64,000 bases of DNA from Shewanella gelidii. GTDB lineage: Bacteria > Pseudomonadota > Gammaproteobacteria > Enterobacterales > Shewanellaceae. Below the pieces are notes generated by a model. The model was given only the letters and a program-made list of their open reading frames with translations. It was not told the origin of the DNA and ran no database searches. Shown here one piece after another: positions 54,223-63,575 of the stretch; position 1 is the stretch's first letter, and the number at the start of each line of letters is the position of its first letter. Position numbers and translations under genes: made by a program. The DNA lies in the NCBI RefSeq assembly GCF_014647855.1, contig NZ_BMPZ01000001.1, positions 620,001 through 684,000 on the forward strand, given 5' to 3'.

Positions 54223-54753
54223 ATGAGATTGATCCATCTACTTGCAGCATTTTTCTTATTTACCTTATGCATGCCACAGCCGTTCGCTAAAGGTGTCTAC
54301 CAAACCAAGAGCGATTTTGTTTCAACGGCTTTTGCTGGTGAGTCCCCAAAGCCCAAAGTGCTTTGGATCAATGGCGAAATTAAACCCAGTATTGAAGCTA
54401 TCTTAGCGCATAAGTTTAATAAACTACGCTTAAAGTATTGGCAGCAAGCCGACGAGTCTGTTTGGATTATGAACGAAATCGGCAAAGAATCGCCAATCAC
54501 TGTCGGTATTCATGTTAAGCAAGGTAAAATAGCAAAAACTAAAGTGCTAGAATATCGAGAAACCCGTGGTGGTGAAGTTCGTCATGACTTTTTCACCAAT
54601 CAATTTATTGATGCCCAATTACAAGCCGACCACCAACTAGATAAACATATTGATGGCATCACCGGAGCAACACTCTCGGTTCGCGCTTTGACAAAGCTAT
54701 CGAGAATTGCACTGTATTTAGACGGGTATATTCGACAACAAAACGCAAACTAA
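54223..54753 (+). CDS. FMN-binding domain protein, exported
   Basis: 176 residues from the preferred ATG: signal peptide (RLIHLLAAFFLFTLCMPQPFAKG) and an FMN-binding (FMN_bind, PF04205) domain, ending with DGITGATLSVRALTKL. The Thr of the SGAT/GAT motif is the residue to which ApbE attaches FMN in relatives, so this is a likely covalent flavoprotein of the periplasm. Start at 54223 gives a proper signal peptide and has GAGAG upstream; earlier in-frame starts at 54154 and 54187 do not. PepSY gene follows after 32 bp. Confidence 0.83.
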   Translation: MRLIHLLAAFFLFTLCMPQPFAKGVYQTKSDFVSTAFAGESPKPKVLWINGEIKPSIEAILAHKFNKLRLKYWQQADESVWIMNEIGKESPITVGIHVKQGKIAKTKVLEYRETRGGEVRHDFFTNQFIDAQLQADHQLDKHIDGITGATLSVRALTKLSRIALYLDGYIRQQNAN

Positions 54754-54785
54754 GGTAAATCACCAAAACGAATGGCAGCACCGAT

Positions 54786-55571
54786 ATGACCCGCAGACAC
54801 CCAAACCTTAGAGTCAAGCTTCTTCGGCTACTTCGACCGTGGCATCGTCGCATTGGGATCTTGAGTGCGCTATTTATCTTATTGCTTGCAAGTACTGGCA
54901 TTCTTATCAACCACAGTCATGATCTTGGCATCGATCGCAGCCATGTTCACAGTGAGTGGTTACTAGATTATTATGGGATAAAACCGCCGCAGCAGATCAA
55001 TGTCCTGCAACTGACACCGCAACTGATTGCGGCAGCTGACAATCAACTCTGGTTTGGTTCGCAACGGATCATGGATTCTGACTCAAGCTTTGTTGGTATC
55101 GCCACTTTTGAGCAAGGCTATGCTATTGCCAACCAACAAACCATCACGTTACTTAGCCTCAATGGCCAAATCATCGAAACTCAAGATTCTAGCTCTGGCC
55201 TGCCTGAGCAAATCACAGCCATTGGCACGTCGGGTCAGCAAATCTGGGTGCAAGGTCAACAGCGTCTATTTCTAGCAGATCAAGACTTCATCGAATGGCA
55301 GCCTGCAACACCGCTTGCTCCTATCGCATGGTTTTCGGCACGACCTCAGCATCAATTAGCTCCGCAGCAACGCGCTACAATAAACCTAAATACTCGTGCC
55401 ATGCACCTTAGCTGGGAACGAGTCCTGCTCGACCTGCATAGCGGTCGACTATTTGGCGACCTTGGGCGTTGGTTTATGGATCTTGCAGCACTGGCTTTAA
55501 TCTTTATATCGGTCACAGGCTTTGTCATTTGGTGGCAGCAAAAGCCCGCTAAGCACCCGAAGATTAAATAA
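54786..55571 (+). CDS. PepSY-type membrane protein
   Basis: 261 residues with an N-terminal membrane segment containing GILINHSHDLG, typical of PepSY-associated proteins (HRRIGILSALFILLLASTGILINHS), a periplasmic loop of about 180 residues, and a C-terminal helix (LAALALIFISVTGFVIWWQ). In related loci PepSY membrane proteins pair with FMN-binding proteins and act in iron or electron transfer. It is thus probably cotranscribed with the FMN-binding gene. Convergent with a TlpA gene. Confidence 0.8.
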   Translation: MTRRHPNLRVKLLRLLRPWHRRIGILSALFILLLASTGILINHSHDLGIDRSHVHSEWLLDYYGIKPPQQINVLQLTPQLIAAADNQLWFGSQRIMDSDSSFVGIATFEQGYAIANQQTITLLSLNGQIIETQDSSSGLPEQITAIGTSGQQIWVQGQQRLFLADQDFIEWQPATPLAPIAWFSARPQHQLAPQQRATINLNTRAMHLSWERVLLDLHSGRLFGDLGRWFMDLAALALIFISVTGFVIWWQQKPAKHPKIK

Positions 55572-55675
55572 CTCCCTACTGACTACATTCCTTTCATCCA
55601 AAAAAATGCCTTCACAAGTGATGAGAGTACAAGTGAAGGCGAAACGAAGAGATCGGTTTGCAAAAAACTGCGAGC

Positions 55676-56170
55676 TCACTGGTTCAATATATAAGCCGCA
55701 GCTTGTTTTAATTTAGGATTATTGGGATCAGAGATATTGGTGGTCCAAACTTTATTCCCCCTGCGATCGATAAATACCGTCGTCGGAGTACCAGGCACAC
55801 CATAGGCTCGTGCCGCGCTTTCCCCGTGGATCAACGTTGGAAAGGTAATACCTCGTGCTTGCAGTACATTCTGAGGCTCGGCACCTTCATCTTCATTGAA
55901 ACTAATCCCCAATACAGCAAGGTCAGTATCTTGATTATCTAAATGAATTCTCTCCAAACCAGGCTGCAGCTTTTTACAATATGGGCACCAAGTTGCCCAA
56001 AAATGTATGATGAGCGGCCGACCTTTATAATCTTCTAAGGTATGCACTTGCCCTTGGGGATCAGCCAAACTAAAAAAGGCTGCCGCTTCAATTTCTTTTG
56101 CTTGTGCACTACCTAGCCAACTGATACTGAACACAAAAATACTTGCGAGCGTTGCTTTCATCCAGCGCAT
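55676..56170 (-). CDS. TlpA-family periplasmic thiol-disulfide protein
   Basis: 164 residues with a signal peptide (TLASIFVFSISWLGSAQAKE) and a thioredoxin fold: PLIIHFWATWCPYCKKLQPG gives a CPYC active site, and VPGTPTTVFIDRRG the cis-Pro loop. Acts in redox of periplasmic cysteines. Convergent with the PepSY gene; a second TlpA-like protein occurs at 26402-26980. Confidence 0.9.
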   Translation of the reverse strand: MRWMKATLASIFVFSISWLGSAQAKEIEAAAFFSLADPQGQVHTLEDYKGRPLIIHFWATWCPYCKKLQPGLERIHLDNQDTDLAVLGISFNEDEGAEPQNVLQARGITFPTLIHGESAARAYGVPGTPTTVFIDRRGNKVWTTNISDPNNPKLKQAAAYILNQ

Positions 56171-56370
56171 TGAATGTCCTCTTTCACATGATTACAAATT
56201 GTCGATTATTGAAAGAGACCGCGCGAGTGAAGATTTTCATTCAAAGAAGTGTGCAACATTGAAACGAGCGACGATATACACCGCCCAAACTTTAAAAGGT
56301 GGCGATGTAGAAATGGAAGAAAAGGTAAATATTCGGAGCGCTAAGCGTTTCAATCACACAAGCATTGTGC

Positions 56371-58959
56371 CTAGGTTTGATTACGACGTTTAGCGTGGTA
56401 CATATCTGAATCCGCTTTTGCGACAAGTACATCAGCAGGTTGAGGGCTGTCTAGGTCTAGACTGCTAATACCGCAGCTAACGCGCATTTCATAGGGTAGG
56501 CTTTTATCCTTGGCCATTAGCTGTAGTTCACTATTAATCAGCTGACAAAGCGTCGTGACTTTATCCTGCTCGCAGCCTTTAAATACAACGACGAACTCAT
56601 CTCCGCCAACTCGGCATACCTCATCTTCTGCACGAATATGGGTCTTAATCGCTTGCACAACATGGTTAATATACTTATCGCCCTCGGCATGGCCAAAATC
56701 ATCATTAACATGTTTAAGCCCATCGAGATCGATGTAGCAAAGGCACAAAGGTAAACGTCTTTGAACACACTGACGCATCGCTTGACGCAAATACTTTTCA
56801 AAGTAACTTCGTGTTTTAGCGCCGGTCAGGCCATCTGTAACCGCTTTCACAGACAAACGTTGATTGAAGCGATTTTGCAGCTGAATTTTAAACCACTGGG
56901 ACACAATTAAAACTAACAAAACCAAAATCACTAACGTGACCGCAATAATGTACTTCTGGTAACGTTCAAAGAAATCTATATTTTGGTTGAGCACCTTAAC
57001 ATCTGGCTGATACTCCACTTCCTTTTTCACAAACCGCAATAACTGTGCTTCATCAATTGTGGGTTGCACTGGGCTGCGAGTCATCACGGGAATATTCGCT
57101 GCCGACTGGCCACCTAAAATGCGCAACGCCATAGAGCCTGCGGTTCTTCCTTGATCAAAGCCACTGGTCACCACACCAGCAACAATTCCTTCACCGGCAT
57201 AGAAATCCCAAAACCCAAGGATTGGACGATTGGCTTTTTGATGAAGCATCCGAATACTGCTTTCATAACTAAAACGGTGGTTGTTTTTATCCGTTGTAAA
57301 CGACATGAGCAGGATGAGCGTGTCATCATCTAGCTTGGCGACTTCGTGCAAAAGTTGTTGCATCGATTTCGCGCCAATCTCAAACACCTCTAAAGATTTT
57401 GGTAACCGCGGCTTCACCTTGGCTAGTTTGAGACTGTTAGCTCTACCTGACGTTGTCTGATCGTTAATCACATAGAGCTTACGTGTTTGCGGAAATAACG
57501 TCAGTCCCATATTAATCGTACCAAGAATATCGTACGACTCTGTCACGCCTGTAATGTCCGCCAAGCTCATTTTTTTTGGATCTTGTAGGTAGTTAACTCC
57601 ACAAAAAACTATCGGCACACCGGGAAACAAGACATTGCGGTAACGTTGGGCAAACTGAAATGCGTTGTCATCTGCCACCATGACCACATCAAGCTCTTGT
57701 TGTTGGTACTTATTTTTATAAAGGAGCAATAAATCGTTGATATAAGATTTGTCGTTATAGCGCTTGGTATCCATAAACTCAGTGGATACCTTTATATTTT
57801 GATCCGATTTCGAGAAGGTATGCCTGACACCTTCCACAATCGATTGACTCCATTTGTCTTCGTAGGAGTAAGACAGCAGCATCAACACATTGCGATCGGA
57901 GCTGTAATTAATATTTTTAACCACAGCGTTTTTAGGGACATCGCTAATCGACAAATTAAAGCGTTGCAGTTGGCGATAATCCACCAACATTTGGTTCCCC
58001 CCTTCATTTTCAATGGCGATATCACTCGGGTCTGCCCCCAATAAAATTTCTACCGCCATATCACCTGCGGCTTCCCCATGGAGATAGCCAGAGGTCACTT
58101 GCCCACCTAAAATGCCATGATTAAAGAAGAAGTCCCAAACACTGTAAATGGGTACGCTAGATGCTTGGCTCAGCCGAGATGCGGTCACTTCTGGAGGGTA
58201 ATAAACGCCTTGATTGTCTCGGATATAAGCAAGTAGCAATACAATGGTGTCATCTTCTAAATCGGCAATTTGATCTTCAATGGTCGCCAGCGGTTCATCT
58301 TCAAGCTGAATGTATTCAAATGGTTGCTCAAGCTCGGCAATCAATTCCTCAAACAAAGTGCTCGCGAGACGCCCCGTGGTACTTTTATCGTTGATAACGA
58401 CGACTTTCTTAATGTTGGACTGTAAAGTTTTGGCAAGCTCAAGGGTTGCCTGAATATCCAGATGCTCCTTCACTCCCGTGACATTGCCAGCATTATTTTT
58501 CTCATCAATAATAATTTCATGGGTGCCACTGTAGACCACTGGAATCGTCGATGGGAACAAATGGTGGTCACGGATCAGGTTTATGGCATTGTCATCACTC
58601 GCCACAATCAGATCATAGTGTTCGTGTGCAAATTTTTCTTGGTATAAAGACGTGAGTTTGCCCATATAAGTCGGCGAGGTATTTCGTTTTGTATCCATAT
58701 ATTCAATGGATATCTTGGCATTAGGAAACGTATGATAAATCGCACTTTCAATGCCACTAGTGACTTCATCCGACCATACATAGCCTTTATGGTATGAATT
58801 GATAATAAGTACTTCGGGAGAAACTTTGTCGATGACTTGCGCGGCGAGCGCTTGAACCGAAAAAAAGCAAAGCAACAACCATGACAGCGCGATCACTCGA
58901 ACTGTGCGAATAGAGAATTGTTTGAAATTATGCGACTCAAATGGACAAGTCATCGTCAT
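56371..58959 (-). CDS. Diguanylate cyclase with two tandem ABC-substrate-binding sensor domains
   Basis: About 862 residues. After a signal/anchor (TVRVIALSWLLLCFFSVQALA) come two successive ABC_sub_bind (PF04392-like) domains (about 45-335 and 345-635): each has VLxIxSYxxxxxWSxxxxxGI, a YMDTKR/FMDTKR strand and GILGGQVTSGYLHG/GIVAGVVTSGFDQG. A membrane segment (about 675-695, IIAVTLVILVLLVLIVSQWF) leads to a GGDEF domain with an intact VGGDEF and the inhibitory-site RxxD region (RQAMRQCVQRR). No EAL domain, so it should make c-di-GMP in response to ligands bound outside. ATG at 58959 is preferred over a TTG at 58992. Confidence 0.88.
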   Translation of the reverse strand: MTMTCPFESHNFKQFSIRTVRVIALSWLLLCFFSVQALAAQVIDKVSPEVLIINSYHKGYVWSDEVTSGIESAIYHTFPNAKISIEYMDTKRNTSPTYMGKLTSLYQEKFAHEHYDLIVASDDNAINLIRDHHLFPSTIPVVYSGTHEIIIDEKNNAGNVTGVKEHLDIQATLELAKTLQSNIKKVVVINDKSTTGRLASTLFEELIAELEQPFEYIQLEDEPLATIEDQIADLEDDTIVLLLAYIRDNQGVYYPPEVTASRLSQASSVPIYSVWDFFFNHGILGGQVTSGYLHGEAAGDMAVEILLGADPSDIAIENEGGNQMLVDYRQLQRFNLSISDVPKNAVVKNINYSSDRNVLMLLSYSYEDKWSQSIVEGVRHTFSKSDQNIKVSTEFMDTKRYNDKSYINDLLLLYKNKYQQQELDVVMVADDNAFQFAQRYRNVLFPGVPIVFCGVNYLQDPKKMSLADITGVTESYDILGTINMGLTLFPQTRKLYVINDQTTSGRANSLKLAKVKPRLPKSLEVFEIGAKSMQQLLHEVAKLDDDTLILLMSFTTDKNNHRFSYESSIRMLHQKANRPILGFWDFYAGEGIVAGVVTSGFDQGRTAGSMALRILGGQSAANIPVMTRSPVQPTIDEAQLLRFVKKEVEYQPDVKVLNQNIDFFERYQKYIIAVTLVILVLLVLIVSQWFKIQLQNRFNQRLSVKAVTDGLTGAKTRSYFEKYLRQAMRQCVQRRLPLCLCYIDLDGLKHVNDDFGHAEGDKYINHVVQAIKTHIRAEDEVCRVGGDEFVVVFKGCEQDKVTTLCQLINSELQLMAKDKSLPYEMRVSCGISSLDLDSPQPADVLVAKADSDMYHAKRRNQT

Positions 58960-59322
58960 AAACAGCTTCTGGCCTGCATTCAACGGTTCCAATTCGTTCC
59001 TAGGTCGGTTTCTTCACAACGTCCAGCACAAAAGGAAAATGCTGTACGAGATTACATTTAACTTGCTCACTAATTTAGTTTTTCATAAGTAAAATCAATG
59101 ACCAAACACCAAGCTTACTCACTACAATACTTTATATCTTCAACTAATGCTCATCATAACAACATACCTAAAAAGTAATGGGAGCCATGCAACAATTTCT
59201 ATACCGAATACGGTACGCCATTCAAAAATCTTTATACGTAAATTAAAAAAGTATTGCCATTGAACAAGCTTAGCGCATCAATAGAAAAGCTCAATTGGAG
59301 TTTTCTCATGTTCTTAAATGAC
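58960..59322. other. Intergenic region without recognised gene
   Basis: 363 bp, AT-rich, between two leftward genes. It must contain the promoter of the diguanylate cyclase gene. Nothing else recognised. Confidence 0.4.
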
Positions 59323-60246
59323 TTAACGAAGCCAATCCAATAGTTGAGACTGATAGCTCAGGAGTAATAATTGCTCGGGCACCTGCTCAATTGTAGAAGA
59401 CGGTAATAACTCGACTAGGCCCAGTTCCCGCACCCAATAATCGGGGATATAGGCCAGCGCTTGTCCACTTTTTATCAATTGCCCCATGAGTCCATAGTCA
59501 TTGACTTCATAGACAATATTCCTCGGATACTGACGCTCATCCCAGCCATCGCACCCCATCCCTCTGGGCTCTCCGCAGAATGGTGATAAACTTGGTGCGA
59601 CCCAATCTGCAGCCATCAATTCATCGATATCCACCACGACTCGACTGTGCCGCATGTTTTGAACATGATTCATCAGGTCATGGCCGAGCTTATGCTGTGA
59701 TTTTTGCTGCTGGCACACTAATGGGTGATGACCAGCTGCAGCAACTTGCATGGTGACATTCCCCAGTGGAAGTCGATACACATTTTCAGGGATTTGCGCC
59801 AATAAACTCGTGGTCACGATAGCAAAATCAGCCGTGCCATCCAGCAAGCTTTGTAATGCTTGGCGCTCAAACACCTGCTGATATTGAAGCCTCGCACTAG
59901 GTTGACGCTGTTTCACCCCTTTGGCAATCACACTCGCCCATTTAAACAGCAGGATTGTCGGTGCGGCGATACGAATCATTTGTTTTGCCGATTGCCCTTT
60001 AAAAATGGCTTCCGTTTGCTTGGTTTGGTTGACAATCAACACTGCTTGTTGACGCAGCACTTGCCCCTGTGTGTTGAGCACAATGCTCTTCCCCACCCGG
60101 TCGAACAACAAAACGCCTAGAGAAGACTCTAATCGTTTCAACGATTTAGAAATAACACTGGCGGACTTATCCAATTGCGCTGCGGTTTGTTGCATATTCT
60201 CCGTTGCAGCCAACTGTAGAAAAATCTCAAGATCTTTACTATTCAT
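59323..60246 (-). CDS. LysR-type transcriptional regulator
   Basis: 307 residues from MNSKDLEIFLQLAATENMQQ. The winged helix-turn-helix is within residues 1-60 (AAQLDKSASVISKSLKRLESSLGVLLFDR) and the effector domain runs about 90-300 (ADFAIVTTSLL, GQALAYIPDYWVRELG). The longer frame starting at 60318 adds an unlikely leader. It is divergent from an exported His-rich protein gene (220-bp spacer), its probable target. Confidence 0.88.
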   Translation of the reverse strand: MNSKDLEIFLQLAATENMQQTAAQLDKSASVISKSLKRLESSLGVLLFDRVGKSIVLNTQGQVLRQQAVLIVNQTKQTEAIFKGQSAKQMIRIAAPTILLFKWASVIAKGVKQRQPSARLQYQQVFERQALQSLLDGTADFAIVTTSLLAQIPENVYRLPLGNVTMQVAAAGHHPLVCQQQKSQHKLGHDLMNHVQNMRHSRVVVDIDELMAADWVAPSLSPFCGEPRGMGCDGWDERQYPRNIVYEVNDYGLMGQLIKSGQALAYIPDYWVRELGLVELLPSSTIEQVPEQLLLLSYQSQLLDWLR

Positions 60247-60473
60247 CGATAGGGTTCGCTTGTTACTGTTGAATAAACAATCTAGAGCGCTGGCTTCAAC
60301 TCCCATGGTCCATTCCATGAACCCGGACGAGTTCCGCCATCACCATTTCCAATGCAGAAACAATACCACACAATATGGAATTGATCAGGAAACAATAACA
60401 GCGCAAAATCTATGAATTCAATCCTGTTATGGCGCTTTGCAAATCAGGAGTCATCCCCCTAGGAACACGCACA

Positions 60474-61187
60474 ATGAAGTACATCGCTCTGGTTTTTTGC
60501 CTATTTATATCTGCAGCCGCAATGGCCCAACCTCATCAGCATCCACAAGAGAATAACCACCATCATGGGGTGCATACATCGGCGATCGGGATTCACGGGA
60601 TGGCACTATTCGCTGTAGATGGTCAGTTTTTTGCTTCACATATGCCGTTAGCTAACTCGATACATTCACATCAAATTATTTTTTCAATAGAAGTCAATGC
60701 AACCGCACTTGAACAAATGCAAAAGCTAGATCGCGAACAAACGCTATTGTCTATCGTGCCAGAGCGGTTTGACTTGGTAGCACTGATGCAAGGCAAGTTA
60801 ACTGAATTTAGAGCCGATGTTTATCGCGGGCATTTTGAAAGACAAGGCAAGAAGCAGCTTTCTGAAGTCATTATCAAGGTAGATAAAATCCTGTTATCTG
60901 AATCTCTTAGCCACAAAGAAAACGGATTCTTTTATCATATCCCACTCAATTCACGATACGCATTAGCGGTTCATAGAATTAGCCAATTGCCTAGCTATGA
61001 TCAAATCCTATTGCTTCAAAATTCTGAAAAATTGGCTAAGGAAAATCTAAGCAATACTCGCCTTCAATTAATCCCTCTCGCCGATCAACAGCCATATTCG
61101 CCGCAAAAGCATCATCCCCAGCTTCCCAAAGGCTACATGATTAAGAAACAACTTTATTTAGAAACCCAAGATTTCCAAGTTAGATAA
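60474..61187 (+). CDS. Exported His-rich protein of unknown function
   Basis: 237 residues. Signal peptide (YIALVFCLFISAAAMA) is followed by a histidine-dense segment (HQHPQENNHHHGVHTS, IHGMAL, HMPLANSIHSH) that suggests metal binding in the periplasm. The rest is a globular beta-rich domain. Family not recognised. AGGA lies about 10 nt before ATG at 60474. Divergent from LysR, followed by a terminator. Role in metal handling is inference. Confidence 0.72.
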   Translation: MKYIALVFCLFISAAAMAQPHQHPQENNHHHGVHTSAIGIHGMALFAVDGQFFASHMPLANSIHSHQIIFSIEVNATALEQMQKLDREQTLLSIVPERFDLVALMQGKLTEFRADVYRGHFERQGKKQLSEVIIKVDKILLSESLSHKENGFFYHIPLNSRYALAVHRISQLPSYDQILLLQNSEKLAKENLSNTRLQLIPLADQQPYSPQKHHPQLPKGYMIKKQLYLETQDFQVR

Positions 61188-61216
61188 TGCAACAATTGAC
61201 CGAGTAAAAACGCAAC

Positions 61217-61244
61217 AAAAAAAGCTGCATCACTGCAGCTTTTT
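61217..61244. terminator. Bidirectional terminator
   Basis: AAAAAAAGCTGCA, loop TCAC, TGCAGCTTTTT. Perfect stem; it lies between convergent genes. Confidence 0.88.
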
Positions 61245-61269
61245 CAAGTCGCCCTCAAAAATTTACGTT

Positions 61270-61815
61270 CTACAAATCTAACCCAACGAGTTCTGCGCCC
61301 TCAAAGCTAACAACAGACAAACGCTTATCATTGAGTAACCCATAGCTTGCTGGATGACCATTACGAGGGATCGCAACAGAGCCAGGATTAAAGTCGATTT
61401 GCTCACCTTTGAGTTCAGCAACCGGTACATGAATGTGCCCACATGCAATAATATCCCCAGCAGCTAAAACCGGATGATTGTCGATATTGTACGTATGCCC
61501 ATGGGTTAAGAATATTCTGCGACCACTTGGCAATAACACTAAGTTATAATCTGACATCATTGGAAAATGTAACAATGCTTGGTCAACTTCACTGTCACAG
61601 TTGCCACGAACCGCAATAATCTTAGCTGCATATTCGTTCAGTAAATCAGCCACAGCGATGGGGTCATACCCTGCAGGTAACGCATTTCTAGGGCCATGAT
61701 TCAGCACATCGCCTAAGATAATCAATTGTTGAGCACCACTTTGCTCAAAAGCCTCAATCATACGTTTTGCGCTGTGTACACAGCCATGAATATCCGATGC
61801 AAAAAAGAGTTTCAT
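61270..61815 (-). CDS. yfcE: Phosphodiesterase, YfcE/MJ0936 family
   Basis: 181 residues. Calcineurin-like metal motifs: FFASDIHG, LIILGDVLNHGPR, VRGNCDSEV, FLTHGHT and ACGHIHVP. E. coli YfcE is a manganese phosphodiesterase of unknown physiological substrate. The start MKLFFASDIHG at 61815 is standard for the family; an upstream in-frame ATG would add 17 residues. Single gene. Confidence 0.9.
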   Translation of the reverse strand: MKLFFASDIHGCVHSAKRMIEAFEQSGAQQLIILGDVLNHGPRNALPAGYDPIAVADLLNEYAAKIIAVRGNCDSEVDQALLHFPMMSDYNLVLLPSGRRIFLTHGHTYNIDNHPVLAAGDIIACGHIHVPVAELKGEQIDFNPGSVAIPRNGHPASYGLLNDKRLSVVSFEGAELVGLDL

Positions 61816-61915
61816 AGTTCTATAAAGTTGCGATTGATTTATAAGTCTCAGTGTAATCGAACTCAACCCTGGTTGCTGTGAGCCGATTCAAGTTGAAACA
61901 AATGGACCTGCAAAT

Positions 61916-61943
61916 AAAAAAGGCCATGCAATTGCATGACCTT
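61916..61943 (-). terminator. Terminator after the small membrane protein gene
   Basis: On the minus strand AGGTCATGCAATTGCATGGCCT forms a palindromic stem (split here: AGGTCATGCAA, TTGCATGGCCT) followed by TTTTT. It ends the gene at 61975. Confidence 0.75.
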
Positions 61944-61974
61944 TCACAATAAATTCAAAATAATTTTGCCTCAA

Positions 61975-62544
61975 TTATTGGCTCAAGGCTTTTGAATCAA
62001 CATTGAATCGATAGACTTCATAACCATCGATTTTCTGTTTCAGCGCCATAACCAAATCCGCATCGCCATTTAAGTACCGAGCCTCAATAGCATAAGTCAC
62101 AACGACCGACTTAACCCCATCACGGGATTTCACCGTGTTCACAGATTGAAACTCCGGATCTTCAATCGAAATCAATGGTCCTAGCTTTTTCAATGAATTC
62201 ATCATGGTTAAAAAGTCGTACTCTGAGATACTGACGAGCGTCTCAGGAGCCATGTATGACTTCATCACATCAGCATCCCATTTCGAAATTTCAGGGATAG
62301 CTTGACGCATATAGGGCTTGGCTGTCTCATCATAATTTGCCGCTTGATACCCTGCCCAAATTCTCACACCAACAAAAAGCAAAATTGCGGCCACGACCAT
62401 AATCGTTACCATTTTCACGTTTTTGACTTTTCCGGTTTCAGGATCGAGACCAAACCCCATACTCAAACGCTGGCTGGCACTTGGTTTTGGGCCAATATCC
62501 TTACGTGCTTGGTAGTTTTTGTTCTTTTTGCTTTTGTTCGCCAT
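61975..62544 (-). CDS. Hypothetical single-pass membrane protein
   Basis: 189 residues. A basic N-terminal cytoplasmic tail (KSKKNKNYQARK), one membrane segment (MVTIMVVAAILLFVGVRIWAG), then a periplasmic domain of about 125 residues that looks like an NTF2/SnoaL-like fold (AIPEISKWDADVMKSYMAP, YAIEARYLNGDADLVMALKQ). Similar to uncharacterised proteins in marine gammaproteobacteria, but no family name is certain. GNAT gene lies 18 bp upstream on the same strand, so the two may form an operon. Confidence 0.72.
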   Translation of the reverse strand: MANKSKKNKNYQARKDIGPKPSASQRLSMGFGLDPETGKVKNVKMVTIMVVAAILLFVGVRIWAGYQAANYDETAKPYMRQAIPEISKWDADVMKSYMAPETLVSISEYDFLTMMNSLKKLGPLISIEDPEFQSVNTVKSRDGVKSVVVTYAIEARYLNGDADLVMALKQKIDGYEVYRFNVDSKALSQ

Positions 62545-62562
62545 AGTTTACCTTGCTGTTTT

Positions 62563-63045
62563 TTAGAGCCACTTATACATGACCAATGCATCGACATAAC
62601 CAAGACTTGGGTGTTCAAATGCTTTGGGCAATTGTCCAACAGTTTGAAATCCTAATTTATGCCATAATCGCACGGCTCCGGTATTTGTAGAAGCAACAAA
62701 ATTGAATTGCATCGCTTTATATCCCAACTCTTTTGCAATAACTTGGGAATGCTCACACATTGCCGTCGCTAAACCTTTACCTTGATAGTCTTGAGCAACC
62801 ATATAGCCGCAATTACAAACATGAGCTCCCGGACCAGAGTGATTTGTTTTCAAGTAGTAAGTGCCTACAACTTGACTACCTTCCACTGCAACAAAGGTTT
62901 TTCGGGGTGTATCTAGCCAAATTTGTAAAGCAAGTTGCTCATCGGTATTGGTCGAGAATGCATAGGTGTCTCCAGCCTCAGCGACCTCCCGAAATATTGG
63001 CCAGATGAACTGAAAATCAGCTTGGGTTGCTTCACGAATAATCAC
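62563..63045 (-). CDS. GNAT-family N-acetyltransferase
   Basis: 160 residues: IIREATQADFQFIWPIF, then VAVEGSQVVGTYYLK and the acetyl-CoA loop QDYQGKGLATAMC, followed by NTGAVRLWHKLGF. The substrate is unknown. GTG at 63045 is chosen since AAGGAG is 6-7 nt upstream; the longer frame at 63075 reads through it. Followed by the small membrane protein gene. Confidence 0.87.
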   Translation of the reverse strand: MIIREATQADFQFIWPIFREVAEAGDTYAFSTNTDEQLALQIWLDTPRKTFVAVEGSQVVGTYYLKTNHSGPGAHVCNCGYMVAQDYQGKGLATAMCEHSQVIAKELGYKAMQFNFVASTNTGAVRLWHKLGFQTVGQLPKAFEHPSLGYVDALVMYKWL

Positions 63046-63575
63046 TAACCACTCCTTGAAAATGCTTTCGGTCAAACCACAGTATTGAGCATATCACAGC
63101 GGCAAAAAAGAGACGTATTTGCGCCCAAAAATCTTGATTAACGATAAGCAAACAAAAAGGAACGACAGTGCGCGATATGCGGTTTTAAATAAACCAATGG
63201 TGAATGGCTGGAGTGAAGCACTCCATTAATCAACATGACGCTTCGGTGAGTAGCGCTGGTTTAGCATTAATAAATGGAGAGCCTGCGAGTGCTAGACTGC
63301 ACCCATAGCAATGAATACTGCCATCGATATGATATCTATTTTGAACGCCCGCATTCGTGAGCGGTTTGCGTTGACTTTTTAGTCGTCTTTTGTTGCCAAA
63401 GTACTCTAACGAGACGTTTAAACCTAAAAATTCAATGGAGAATGCTAATGCAATAAGCCAAGCATATTGCATATCAACTTGAACCTCACATTTTCAATTT
63501 TGTTGATACCTGCAATGCATCTGGAGTGACATCAAAAACAGCAGCGAGTGCTTTAAAATGATGCTGACAAAATCG
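63046..63575. other. Intergenic region with one doubtful small frame
   Basis: 530 bp between two leftward genes. A frame on the minus strand at 63230-63472 (80 codons) begins MQYAWLIALAFSIEFLGLNVS and has a Cys pair (CYGC); no ribosome site or relatives are recognised, so I do not call it a gene. It could be a remnant of one. Confidence 0.4.

Noticed and set aside
63230..63472. 80-codon frame with a membrane-like start
   Set aside because: No ribosome site, unusual composition and no recognised family; noted under the spacer only.
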